From NCBI GenBank assembly GCA_036250195.1, contig JAVHZZ010000009.1:97277271-97341270 (forward strand): 64,000 nt of DNA. The letters are read 5' to 3'. The translations under genes were made by a program, and so were the position numbers. Below the pieces are notes generated by a model that saw only the letters and a list, made by a program, of their open reading frames with translations, was not told the DNA's origin and searched no databases. Shown here piece after piece: positions 12,759-24,553 of this stretch. The number at the start of each line of letters is the position of its first letter. The stretch's first letter is position 1. This DNA comes from Mixophyes australis (lineage: Eukaryota; Chordata; Amphibia; Anura; Limnodynastidae).

Positions 12759-14516
12759 GATTGTAGCGGATGTCTGATGGTAGAGAGTGGATAAGTATGA
12801 CACTAAACATGATACATTTCCTATATCCTGAACCTTAGATGTTAACAAAGTGGTTTTAACATTATTATATTAAACTATCGAATCTATTACATTTGCTTAT
12901 AAATGACTATGTGCTGGAACTTTATTACAGTGAACTATTTACAAATGAATGTGTAAGTGTAAATGTATGTAGAAGTGTTCGCTAGTGTTATTGCGTAATA
13001 CGCCCTTTCACGCCGTAGCATGCCATTCGCAAATTTTCAGATAAAGTCAATTAAATCGATGTTTATTAATTTGAAACGACTTCATCCAATTATTCGAGTT
13101 TCACAATATGCACATATTTCTTTGCGAAATTGCACATATTTTACGTGGGCAGGGTCGTGCTAGATCTGTGTATCCTTGAAGTTTTGAAGAATAGACTTCA
13201 ACATTTATGTTTTGCATAAGTAGAGTCGTCTAAACTTCTCCCTACTCTAGGCGGAGCCATGGGGCTGCTTTCATGCAGAGATTTACCGGGGGCTCCACCA
13301 GTTCTATAATACAGAACCAAAAAATGAATCTGTTGTTAAATGGAGGAGGGGCAAGTGAGTGAGCATGTTGACCAATCACAAGCTGCAATATCTTGTTTGC
13401 AGCATGTGATTGGTTCTCCTGCTCATGCATCCTCACTCTGGCTTTTGTCCACGACTTTGAGAAGAACTAGAGGAGCCCTGGGAAAAATGCTGCACTTTAT
13501 ATATATATGGATTACAAAACAAAAGTAACACTCCCACTTATAGAGTATGAAGCTTTTTTTTTTGCAGATGAAGTGAAAGGCATCCAGCTGTTTGTCCTGT
13601 TATGGAGAGTGTGTGACCAGATCTCAGCATTCCGTTGGACATCTATACAGATAAGCTTAAAAGATCTTATTTCTGGTACGCACATATACACACGAGTGGC
13701 TGGGGTGATTTTTGAATCAATCACTGTACTTTGTTCTATGGTTTACTTCTAATATTGGTGGCAAGGATTAGCTGTGTTTTGGACCAGTGTGGTCCTAATA
13801 TGCACCTTTGACATTTCCAATACAATACTAAACTATTTATTCTTTTATTTATCCTCCTTTATTCTTTTCTAGATTATTTCCACGCTACACCGCTTGGTAT
13901 ATGGAGGAATGGCAGCCGCCTGCACAGGGGAAGTGTTTATTAGAACTTTTAAAGGACTCTTGTATATCATTGGATTTTGATATTAATTACTGTATTTTGT
14001 CGAAACGCCATTGTGTATCCTATTTATATATATATATATATATAGTCATGCATAGCACGTCTGCAGATTCCAGCAATGTTGGATTTAATGTAAGACTAAC
14101 TAGGCCTTCGGGTCTCAGGGAAGGCAGAGAAGTGGCTTCCTTGTATAGCATATATGCATAAATCACAACTGTCATAATTTTGGTGGGGCACCTCGATTTG
14201 CTGGCCGCAAAAGGGGCTCGGCTTAACAAAAAGTGGGTGGAGTTTTCAATAAAGATACCCATTTGCGGGCAGAGTTTGGAAGGCTAGGAGGCTGGGCTTA
14301 GTTTGTCCAGCTTTCGGGATTCTAATTGTTGGGAGGTATGTATATGTTAAACTTCATTTGCAAAGAAACAGCTTCAGTAGTAACGAAAATTAATGTAAGG
14401 TTGATATGTTATATTAAGTGGCTGTGGTGAGGTTTACCTTGAGAATACAATGTAGCAGAGAAGGCATATTGCTGCTTTGCTCTTTAACAAGATTATAAAG
14501 GTGATGAAATGTTATA
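12759..14516. other. Intron stretch with a foldback at 13354-13438
   Basis: No gene recognised. The segment holds one strong inverted repeat (listed separately), a short TA tract at 14022-14044 and, at 14205-14340, scraps resembling the GC-rich TTGGCAAGTATG family. Confidence 0.4.
13354..13438. repeat. Foldback repeat
   Basis: AGTGAGTGAGCATG, ACCAATCACA and GCTGCAA on the left arm pair with TTGCAGC, TGTGATTGGT and GCTCATGCATCCTCACT on the right, leaving a loop of under 10 bases. It is probably the core of a degraded MITE. Confidence 0.65.
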
Positions 14517-14884
14517 TCATAGTTGCCAACCTTTCCAAATTGATTTCAACTAGGATTTAACATTTCATGTCACAGAGACTCCCGGACACCAACTACTGGC
14601 CTCCAGTAGTCTCGGGGGAAAGGTGGGCATAAGGGGGCGGGGCTCAGCAAATCGCGTCATTTTTCCCCTCCCCCCGTGTCGTAATGACGCCAACGCGTCA
14701 TTCTACTGTGGGGGTGGGCCAAAATGGTGTAATTACTGGAGAATCGCATCAATGAGGCTCAAAATCTGCCCACTTCACTAGAAAGTGGGCAGATGCAGGA
14801 GAATTACCAGCTCTCCCGGAAGTCCCGGACACCTACCCGGAATTCAGGAATCTACTGGATATTCCAGGAGAGTTGGCAAGTATG
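14517..14884. mobile_element. GC-rich TTGGCAAGTATG family, copy 2
   Basis: Starts CATAGTTGCCAACCTTTCC and ends GAGAGTTGGCAAGTATG. Contains ACTCCCGGACACC, GGGGGCGGGGCTCAGCAAAT and two CGCGTCATT-type blocks. Diverged from copy 1. Confidence 0.7.
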
Positions 14885-15944
14885 TGTTAAATAGGTTTGA
14901 ATTATCTGACAGTGGATCAAACATGGACTTGGTTGCCTGGGTCATGGAAGGGCTGCACTGGGAGAGGTAAGCCTAAGGCTATGTGCAAACAGGCTCCAAT
15001 AATGTAGACCCGGCCCTGGTTTCCATGCAGTGTTTCTTCTGACTTCCTGTCGTCTTACGCTGTCTTAATAGCCTCAAACACTACAAAAGCCTGCACTAGG
15101 AATACATGGAGCTTGGAAGATAATTGCTTTTATACAAAATATTTAAATACAGAAGATAATGGTATTTAAAATATTCATTTGTGACTGAAAAAATCTGTTA
15201 TCTTATGCTGCAAAAATAAGGTTAACTGACAACAACGCTATACGCTACATTTACAATATACATAAAACACATGGGCCAAGGAAGACAAATAAACACGAGA
15301 TGCTCTAAATCTTTTCCTCTCACATTACTGTTATTCTCTGATTTACTCAGATTTATTTTTACAAGGTTTGCTATTCTGAATAAATATTGTTGGACACATA
15401 ATTCAGGAGAGTGTGATATATAATTCTCTATTCAGCACACACAGTTCATTGTTTGCTCAGGAACAAAGTATCATTACAATTCTCTATCCCACTTGTGCAA
15501 AATACTAAGATTGTTAATAGGTTTCACAAAAGATAAATAGGTCTGAACACCTTTATATTATGTATTTATTGATATGTGCATTGCTTTAAACCTCTCAGTA
15601 GTTGTGAAACATTGAATATTCGCACCTTGCTCGCAAATTAACATAGACCAAGCACTATTTGACATGCAGGTAAAACTTGCACTGCGGCTATTTTAGAACA
15701 AATGACAAAAAAAATACTCTGGAATTACATGCTGCATCAAAACTAAATTAAAATGGATGAAATACCAATTTCAAGCCACATTTCATTGCTGTGAAGTGCC
15801 CAGGGATATTTTGCATTTCCAGTCAATAAAGAAAACATTGTCCAAACAGCTGAAAGTTGTTCAAGAAAAGTTATTAAATCCAAAAGGAGACATTGCATGA
15901 TCTCCTTAATTTCATCCAGTAATTTTTGTAAGGTTCTCCTAGAT

Positions 15945-16092
15945 CTGTGTTGGCTAACCTGTGACACTCCAGGTGTTTGTGAAACTACAAGTCCCAGCAT
16001 GCTTTGCCAATATATAGCAGCTTATTGCTGGAAGGGTATGCTGGGACTGGTAGTTTCACAACACCTGGAGTGTCACAGGTTAGCCAACACTG
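15945..16092. mobile_element. hAT-like MITE, 148 bp, copy 2
   Basis: CTGTGTTGGCTAACC and GGTTAGCCAACACTG are inverted ends. A perfect 8-bp duplication TCCTAGAT flanks it (15937-15944 and 16093-16100). Its length equals the copy at 12603-12750 and it shares the CCAGGTG...GTGAAACTACAA arms, so the two are sister insertions of one subfamily. Confidence 0.9.
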
Positions 16093-16100
16093 TCCTAGAT

Positions 16101-18228
16101 GAAGCATACTCCCTTGTCCGAGAGACAATTTAAGGCCAAACAAGCATAGAATATTTTTCACTATGATTTGGCCATAGGTAGCACTGTTCCTTTGTAAATC
16201 TAGTTTTCTTGTATGTATTTGAGGCATTCACATAGTAATTTAAACAATCTGTACCAATAATCAGATAATTAAATACAGTCCATGACCATATAGTATATTC
16301 TAAGATTTGTGGCAAAACAAATAATTTTACATCCCTGCCATTATTGAAATGACCATGTTGGCAGTGTTGGAACACATAGTGAATTAACTGTGCTATGCAC
16401 ACTGGGAGCCCTGCCAGCTCTATTGGCAACCACAGTCTGGCTGTGATGTCATATTGCTTTGCTCCAGTGTAGGAGAGTACATTATTTATTTTTTGCATTG
16501 CTAGATGAATATTCAAAACACCACTGAGTGCCAATCCTTAAAAGAATCAATTCATACCAAATCTTATTTGGCTTTATATTTAATACAAACGTTTTCATTT
16601 CATGCAACCTAAAGTTGTCCTTTTTAAATAAAGTTTTCCATATGGTGCTTTGCATTTTCATTTCCGTAGCTTACACAGTTTAGGGACAAATATCTTAAAA
16701 TTTAAAAAAAACATTAAATCAGTTGCACTACAAAAGAATTTTCACACTTGCCCAACTGATAGATGAGGCTGGAACTGATTACTAGCAACAATATCCCATA
16801 TGTCAGTTGATCTAGTGGGTGGGGCAAGACACTGACTTAGCAATCTCTTCTACTTTGAAAATGCAATATGTTGATGATACCATTTAAACATTATCAGGGA
16901 AAATTCAGTTGGTCACAATTGGTTTTTTTTAGCACACCTATCAATAGTTCCGATCCATTGAACCCAAGAGGGGCTGGGTTTACCTGAGAGTGGGTGGGAC
17001 TAAGTCCTGAAGGGAGTGTGGTTTGTGAAAATGGGCAGGGCTTGGACAGATAAGGGGGCAGTGCTTATTTAGTCTTGAATTTGCCAGAACAAATGTTGGG
17101 AGGAAGGTTATAGTATTTTAGATGTCAACTCCTACATCAAGCAGAATAAAAAATGAAACAGATCTGCATCCAGGATTCAGAACAAGAGAAGCGTTACTGT
17201 GGAACTGGCCAACATTATATAAGGACATGGCAAGGGATAAAAAATTGTGATGGCAAATCTTAAAAAATTGGCAAAATGTGTTGAGTTTGTACGTCTGCTA
17301 ACACGGGGCCTGATTCATGTTTGGACATACAACCATTTGTATCTTCTGTGAGATAGCATTGAGCATGCTCAGAAATGGACCTGACGCCAATGAACGCAAC
17401 TGCATGCAACTCATGTCTGAACGCATTGAATGTAAAAAATATATTAGAAAAAATGTTTCTATATGAAAATCCACATTTACATTAATTATTATACTGTTAA
17501 TAGTTGTTCATTTATTTTATGATATAATATTTTTGCACACAAGGTGTCACTGGATAGTCAGTAATTATGTATTGGGTATTGATGAGGGCAAGCTATGACC
17601 ATTGCTCCAGGATTCAACAGATCTTAAAGTTGGGAGGTATGGTAATGTATTAAGGAATGTTTATGTGACTTAATCCAACCCAGAAAAAAAAAGTGTCACA
17701 GGTCTTGATCAAAGGCTACTAATTGTCCTTTTTTTGTGCAATTCCATAACTTAAACATTATTCCAAAATATTACTTACCTGGGTTACAGAATTCCACATA
17801 ATCAGTGAGACCAGACATGTTTGCTACAGTGCTGCAATACTCTCCCTGCCCTACATATACGGGTTATACCATAGAGGCAGTGGGTTGTAATACAACACAC
17901 TTACAGAACATCGCTGGACTGCAGCAATTACCAGTGGACCCAATGGATTGAGAGGGTACAAAATAAGTAATATGCTGTATTAATATTTAACTAAGGGAAC
18001 AAGTGAAGAATTCTCTGTTGTGATTTAAATTATTGAAAAGGAAGAAATTATTTCACAACAAATTAAATAGATATCTAATCTCAAATCATTTATAATATAA
18101 TAGCTAAATCGTTTTGTAAATTACTACTGGAAAATATATGTTGAAAATATTCCTCTTAGTGTTGGAAATGGAACAACCTGCCTACCCTTAATCAATCTAA
18201 ATGAGCAATACTGTGGGGAAATGTCCTC
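16101..18228. other. Intron stretch with transposon scraps
   Basis: No gene recognised. 16950-17110 contains GGGCGGGG-less scraps ending in GTTGGGAGGAAGG that resemble common frog element ends. 17306-17430 begins GGCCTGATTCATGTTTGGAC and resembles the left end of the 4277-5619 family. 17780-18228 is unassigned. Confidence 0.4.
17306..17430 (+). mobile_element. Left-end relic of the 4277-5619 TIR family
   Basis: Begins GGCCTGATTCATG and continues through GCATGCTCAGAAATGGACCT, which parallels the start of the two longer copies. The right end was not found. Confidence 0.4.
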
Positions 18229-18600
18229 CTTCACCCTCCCCTTCCACACCAATGGTTAAGTTTGTGCCTTCTCGAAACTCAGCTCAACTTGGCTTTTTAA
18301 ATGTGGGTGAAGGCACGAAGGTGAAGGAGCTTGTCGGCTTCCTTGTCTCTCCTACTCGCATATCCTCAATTGCCTGACCAAGGATAACTCATTGTCTTTA
18401 GCCTTTACCACGGGAATATGTCAAGATTAAAAACATTTTTCTTTCATATTTTCTTTTTACTTTGGAGAAGAACTGTTCTCCATATATTTCAGTTTATACC
18501 TCTCCCTGTCCCAATTTTGCACCCCCAAAAAATCTGTGCCCCCAAAAACTTTTGCACCCTAGGCTGCAGTCTAGTCAGCCTATTGGATAATCAGACCCTG
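18229..18600 (+). mobile_element. Truncated copy of the 31076-31690 hAT-like family
   Basis: Runs parallel to 31200-31690: CAGCTCAACTTGGCTTTTTAA, TTGTCTTTAGCCTTTACCA, a TTTGGAGAAGAACT segment, then CACCCTAGGCTGCA and the shared end TTGGATAATCAGACCCTG. The left end present in the full copy is missing. Confidence 0.7.
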
Positions 18601-20103
18601 CCCATTCGCTGAAATGCAATTCTGTACTGTATTTGTAAAGTCACATGCTTCAGAATTTAGTTGGGTGTGTGGTCTGGTTGGGATAAGACTGGGGACACAC
18701 AAGGATACATTCCACTCAAACTTTCTTAGCCAAGTGGTAAATATTTCTAAGAACAGTTTTGGACATTTTGATCATCTCTTACTCTTACTTTTACTTAGAC
18801 TCCTCAAAAGACAACAACTTACTCACCCTTTCAGATTATTATAAAGTAGTTGATATATATAAAGAAATGTAACCTGAAATGGGTTGAAAGAGGCTGCTAG
18901 GAGTGCTATGTTTACGAAAATATGCATAAAGAAAAAAAGAAGCTTATAGAATCAAACAAACATTCTATTTAACAAACTGTACTAAGTGCACAGATATAAC
19001 ACATAGTAACCAATCGAATTGCCATTGTATATTGTTGTTTAGAAAATAAAAGTAAACAACTGATTGGTTGATGTGTTTCATCACGTTTCAGTGCTTACAA
19101 CCATTTTATTAAATACGCCCCTAAGCCTCCACTGTATATCCATGTCCTTAGAGAAAATAGGACATAGACAAACTATATAAAATCAAGGATTCAGCTCATA
19201 ATATTATTGAATTATAACACTTAGTAATAAAACATAGTGATAAAAGACATTGAATGATACACAAGCATTCATGACTGTGGTATTAAACTGATTGGACACA
19301 CATTGATGTAATACAACACTAAGTGGCATGAATATAATAGAACACTCTTATGGAATGGCATGCACAGTACTTTAGTGCTGACTAGTGAAAACAAATAGTA
19401 AAAACTGTAAATCCTGGTGATATGTCACTGAGACAAAACAGGTGTTTCAACAAATATTGCTAAACTTCCAAAAACAACTAATACAAGTGCGTTGTGTTGA
19501 AATATGTTACATATGTAATATTCCTAATACCACTTCATATGTAATTGCACACTTTAATGATGTACTAAAGGATACTCATTTTTAATAAGTTAATTCACTG
19601 TAAAGTATTTTGTGATGTAATGTGTTGTCCCCGGAACCACTATAATTACATCCACATTGTATAGAAAAGGTTTACTACCTTTCTACCCTTCTTCTTTATA
19701 CTTTGACATCTCTGCTTCTACCCAGAACCTGAATGTACAGTAAGATGTAGGTTTAAGTGTCTACTACGGTACTCGGTAAGTTTCATAAAAGATAGAATGT
19801 TGAAAGCACATGAACTCTATGTTTATACCCCTTTTGTATTTGTGTAATAAATCATATGAAATAAATGTATAATAATATTTTTCCTGAACTGCTTTCCCTA
19901 GCTTCTGTAAAGGTGCTAATGATTTTAGGGTAGGCACACACTGGCATCTACATTGTGCAGTTTTTTGCATTTGAAAACACAGGTATAAATGCATATAAAT
20001 CCACATTGAGTTTAGGTATGCATTTTAAGCTATAAAAAAATCTTCATCAATGAACAAGTTTGCTCTTAATGAAAACATATTGCTATTTGCTTAATTATAC
20101 CAC
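18601..20103. other. Intron stretch, no gene recognised
   Basis: AT-rich. 18990-19125 has AACCAATCGAATTG opposite CAACTGATTGGTTG, a small foldback probably from a degraded MITE ending in TTTATTAAATACGCCCC. The rest is unassigned. Confidence 0.4.
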
Positions 20104-20279
20104 GGGGTAAATTTATCAAGCTGCGGGTTTGAAAAAGTGGAGATGTTGCCTACAGCAACCAATCAGATTCCAGTTATCATTTATTTAGTACATTCTACAA
20201 AATGACAGCTAGAATTTGATTGGTTGCTATAGGCAACATCTCCACTTTTTTTTAAACCAGCTTGATAAATTTACCGCCA
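20104..20279. mobile_element. CCAATCAG foldback MITE, copy 2
   Basis: GGGGTAAATTTATCAAGCTG at the left mirrors CAGCTTGATAAATTTACCGC at the right. Arms carry AACCAATCAGATTCCAG and TTTGATTGGTTGCTATAGG. Confidence 0.9.
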
Positions 20280-21867
20280 TGTGTCATACCCCCAAAACCT
20301 GTTAAAGGCGTGATCAAATCTGGAAACATGTTCTCTAGCACAGTGATCTAAGTTTATACAGCCTGCAATAAGCACAGTTCTCATTGCTCTCTATAGAGAC
20401 AAAAATATTTTCTTACACAACATCATAATCCCTATACTAAAGAATATTGTTATATAATTTTTTATAACGTTTAATGTTCACTATTATTAAAGTGTCCTCT
20501 CACATTTTGTAAGCTGAACCAACATTCATGAATTGTTCAGTTTTATGTTTCACCTACTGGAAATCTGGGTATTTTCATTTCAATACAGATTTGCAATAAT
20601 TATAGGGCGGAACCTAAATAATAGATATGATGAAGGACTTCTTATTTTATCATACTGAGTGGCATAAATTATATACAAGCTGGACATAACCAATGATCAT
20701 CAATGAAATGACCATGATCAATGTTTTACGTTTAATTAGGTGGGTGATGTTGGTATGACCCTACAGACATGGCATTAGACCTTAAACTATGCCAGTCTGT
20801 CCACCATTCCTCAGTCTATTTATGTTTTTGTGATACATAAACAAGCAGGCTAGTAATAAAAGCTAGGTGTAGCATCCCACACGAAGGAAGTGCTAATTTT
20901 ATTCTTGCCAGAGGACGGAGGGTTTCTAGTTCTGCTGTCAATCAAGAAAAACATTATTATTTTTGTTACTTTTATATGTACTATTAGGATCTTTCTAAAC
21001 TGACAAAATCAAGGACTAGGTTTCACTCTGAAAATGAAAATGCAGCAATATTATTTCTTTAGATTAGTTACCTTAATGAATTTCAGTAATTTGACTATAA
21101 TTATTTGCCCTGATGAACAGCAATTATTTCAGAAATGATTAAAAACAAAGGATGATGACTGTAACCAATCAGACATGACAATGTAAATACTGGACTAGCT
21201 CATCTGACCTAGTTCTTCAGGGGGGGTTTGTATTGCAGCTGTCAGAATCCATATTTTTGCTGTAAAACTACCTATGTGTATGCCCTGCCTGCACACATAC
21301 GCAAACATCTGAGGCAAATACTTTGTAATGGATAACCCAAAATATCAAAATACACAATACTGTTTTACAAGTTTCCTTTCACGTGACATTGAATATAAAA
21401 ATGGTGGAATAAGGGGCAAATGTGGTTCTCAACAAGTTTTCTGTTGCACATATTTATATGTGCGGCTACACACATAGTGGCGTATATCTACCTGGCACTG
21501 CTGCAGCGAGTGAACAAACTAGTGTAAACTCATTATACATTTACAACATCTCCACCATTCTTTTTACTATAAAATATCTGGTAAAGGAGAAGAATAAATA
21601 TATATTTTTTATAAACTAAAAAGGGAAAAAGTAAGCTAAATAACCATATAGCAATTTCTATGCTGCCTCCCGAGCTGTGCTACACTTGGTACATGTCTAG
21701 TTGGCCTGCAGGGAATAATATATTTAGGAGACCCAACATTCAGCTCGAAATAGAGTAATGTTATTATTAACCTGAAAATCAGTATAGAACTGGATGACAT
21801 TGCTGCTTCACAGTGTTTGGGCCATAGTTTCCAGTCCAAGCAGGACTATCTGTATGACGTTTGTATG
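20280..21867. other. Intron stretch, low repeat content
   Basis: AT-rich sequence. 20880-21220 looks unusually free of repeats and is a weak candidate for conserved non-coding DNA. No gene recognised. Confidence 0.35.
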
Positions 21868-21972
21868 TATTTCCATCTTTACATGGGTTTCCACCGGGTG
21901 CTCCGGTTTCCTCCCACAACCGACAAACCATGCTGGTAGGCTTCCCATTAAGTTAACCCTAGTGTATTATCT
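21868..21972 (+). mobile_element. tRNA-derived SINE fragment
   Basis: Contains TGGGTTTCCACCGGGTGCTC and GGTTTCCTCCCACA followed by a GGTAGGCTTCCCATTAAGTT-type segment, matching the middle of the SINEs at 55464, 57039 and 58735. It abuts the LINE 3' end that follows. Confidence 0.65.
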
Positions 21973-22697
21973 ATTTTGCACGCAGCGGCTAGATTGATTT
22001 TCCTTACAAACCGTTATTCCTCTGCTGAGCCACTCTGTCAGTCTCTACATTGGCTGCCTGTATTTCAACGAATCCAATATAAAATTCTTCTACTAACATA
22101 TAAGGCCATCAACAAAATTGCACCGAAATACATTTCCTCACTTGTGTCGAAATATCTCCCTACTCGACACCTCCGTTCTGCACAAGATCTACGTCTCTCC
22201 TCCACTCTCATCACATCCTCCCATTCTCGGTTACAGGATTTTTTCCGAGCTGCACCCACTTTGTGGAATTCCCTCCCACGCACAGTAAGACTTTCCTCTA
22301 GTCTTCAAACCTTCAAGCGTTCACTGAAAACCCACCTCTTCAGACAAGGTTATGATATTCCTCAACCATCATCTTAATTTCCCTAGATTACCCTATTACC
22401 ATCCTCTACACTGCTAACGCAAGACAACAACCTTCTGACCAACATTGCAACACACATAGCCCACTCAGTACTTTTACCTTTGCAGTCTGGCTGGTCCATT
22501 GTGCAATATGATGTAGCACATGCCCTTGTGTTTCTAACTCCCATTGTCCTATAGATTGTAAGGTTGTGAGCAGGGCCCTCTTACCTCTCTGTCTGTATGT
22601 ATTACCCAGTATTGTCTTATTAATGTTTGTTCCCAATTGTAAAGCGCTACGGAATTTGCTGGCACTATATAAATAAATGTTGATGATGATGATGATG
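21973..22697 (+). mobile_element. L2-like LINE, 3' end with reverse-transcriptase C-terminus
   Basis: A 5'-truncated non-LTR retrotransposon. The open frame to 22377 encodes LHWLPVFQRIQYKILLLTYK, then IAPKYISSLV, RSAQDLRL and AAPTLWNSLPRTVR, and ends with FKRSLKTHLFRQGYD. This is the conserved C-terminal tail of L2/CR1-type reverse transcriptases; the catalytic FADD region is absent. The 3' UTR contains ATTGTAAGGTTGTGAGCAGG and ends AATTGTAAAGCGCTACGGAA then GGCACTATATAAATAAATG and a GAT repeat. The same tail terminates the SINEs in this window. Orientation is antisense to AFF2. The element cannot transpose by itself as present. Confidence 0.85.
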
Positions 22698-23404
22698 TAT
22701 TTGTGTACTAGATCATTTAAATTGAAAGCTCCACCAGGTCAGGGATGGATGTACGTAGACAAAATAAAACATTCAATACAAAGCACTGTGTAATAAGATA
22801 ACAATATAAAATATGGTAATATCATAACCATATAAATACCTGGCACTGAGTTCCGTCTGAAATTGGAAGAGCAATGAAATAAGCAGATAAAGATGTACTT
22901 GCTGGATATGGCGGACTCTGGGAGCAGTGATAACAATTGAGTTTAAAGCAATATTGATATAATTGTATGTCTAGGATGTCAAACAAGGACTGATATATAG
23001 ATCTGTGATTTGTATACAATTTCCACTACACTCTTTGTTCTGTAAATACGCAGAGATACTTCAGTACCCAACATGATGTCTGAGACAACACACAAGGATC
23101 AATACTGTCATCATAAAGCAGAAACACGAAGATCCTATTATCCTTCTTAAGGGATTGGTTATGCAGGTACAGAAAGAGATAGTTATATATAACTATAAGA
23201 CATCCTAAATCAATAAACTAAACAGCCAAAAAGCCATCCACTTGCACTTCTGCCCCTGTGACAGTGAGGACACTGGTGGCAGTTGAGCATTTACTCTGCT
23301 ATATCATAGTTCAGATGCCTCTGTTTATACTGTATTTTCATGGTGCTGTTTTACATATCCCCCCCTACTATACATCTTATGTAAACAAGTTAATTAAGCA
23401 CTGC
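22698..23404. other. Intron stretch, no gene recognised
   Basis: AT-rich, unassigned. Confidence 0.4.
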
Positions 23405-23705
23405 AATCATCATCATCGCCATTTATTTATATAGCGCCACAAATTCTGCAGCACTGTACAGAGAACTCACTCACATCAGGCCCTGCCCCATTGGGGCTTA
23501 CAGTCTAAATTCCCTAACATACACAGACAAGGGTCAATTTGTTAGCAGCCAATTAACCTACCAGTATGTTTTAGGAGTGTGGGAGGAAACCGGAGCACCC
23601 GGAGGAAACCCACACAAACACGGGGCGAACATACAAGCTCCTCACAGATAAGGCCATGATCGGGAATTGAACTCATGACCCCAGTGCTGTAAGGCAGAAG
23701 TGATT
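23405..23705 (-). mobile_element. tRNA-derived SINE with L2-type tail
   Basis: On the minus strand it has the B-box-like GAGTTCAATTCCCGA, the GTTTCCTCCGGGTGCTCCGG core, AATTTAGACTGTAAGCCCCA and the tail GGCGCTATATAAATAAATGG followed by CGATGATGATGATT. The A-box end is truncated near 23700. Confidence 0.85.
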
Positions 23706-24029
23706 TAAACTTTAAAAAATGCTTATATTACCATTGATATAAAGATAAATGTATTCAGTTTGAGGTGTACAATAACAACTATTTCTATGAATAAGAATTT
23801 CAGGTGACTATTCTCTTATTGATGAACACTTATTTTTTAGCAAACAATGATGGTTATTCACTGCATTTAGGTGCAATTTGCACTACACTATAACAACCAA
23901 TCAGCAACTAGCTTTTATCTGTGCAAGTTAAGACTATAAAATCAAACATCTAATGGCTTGCTATGACTTTGTGCAATCTTGTATTGAAATGCAATGTTAG
24001 TATAATGACCAGTGAATAATGTTCTATAG

Positions 24030-24225
24030 CTAGGGAGGTGGTTTCCCTCCCGAGAGCTCTTTAATACCTGCCTCAAAAGCACACTTGTCGACTTTTGTAT
24101 TGTCCCTTCTGGGAGATGTGACGTACAACTGCGGAGGGGGTGGAGAAACAGTGAATTGTGTCATTTTGTCCCTGCCTCTGTGACATAATGCTGCGATTGC
24201 GTCATTTTTCATAGAAGAATCCTTA
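24030..24225. mobile_element. Degraded GC-rich TTGGCAAGTATG family piece
   Basis: Contains GGAGGGGGTGGAGAAACAGT, GTGTCATTTTGTCCCTGCC and GCGATTGCGTCATTTTT, the same block order as the better copies, without clear ends. Confidence 0.5.
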
Positions 24226-24377
24226 AGAATTCTGTTCTTCAAGCCTACCTGTGTACTACAGCTCAAATTAATAAAAGAGGTTCATAGTGCTAGCTTGGCC
24301 AAGAAAGAATGCTCCCCCACCAGCAGGAACAAGGTGATCTCTATTAGGGGAAATTCTAATACTAACCTGGACTCCAA

Positions 24378-24553
24378 GGGCTAGATTTACTAAGCTGCGG
24401 GTTTGAAAAAGTGGGGATGTTGCCTATAGCAACCAATCAGATTCTACCTGTCATTTTGTAGAAGGTACTAAATAAATGAAAGCTAGAATCTGATTGGTTG
24501 CTACAGGCAACATCCCCACTTTTTCAAACCTGCAGGTTAGTAAATCTAGCCCC
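24378..24553. mobile_element. CCAATCAG foldback MITE, copy 3
   Basis: GGGCTAGATTTACTAAGCTG mirrors CAGGTTAGTAAATCTAGCCCC. Both arms are well kept, with AACCAATCAGATTCTA and TAGAATCTGATTGGTT. Confidence 0.93.
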
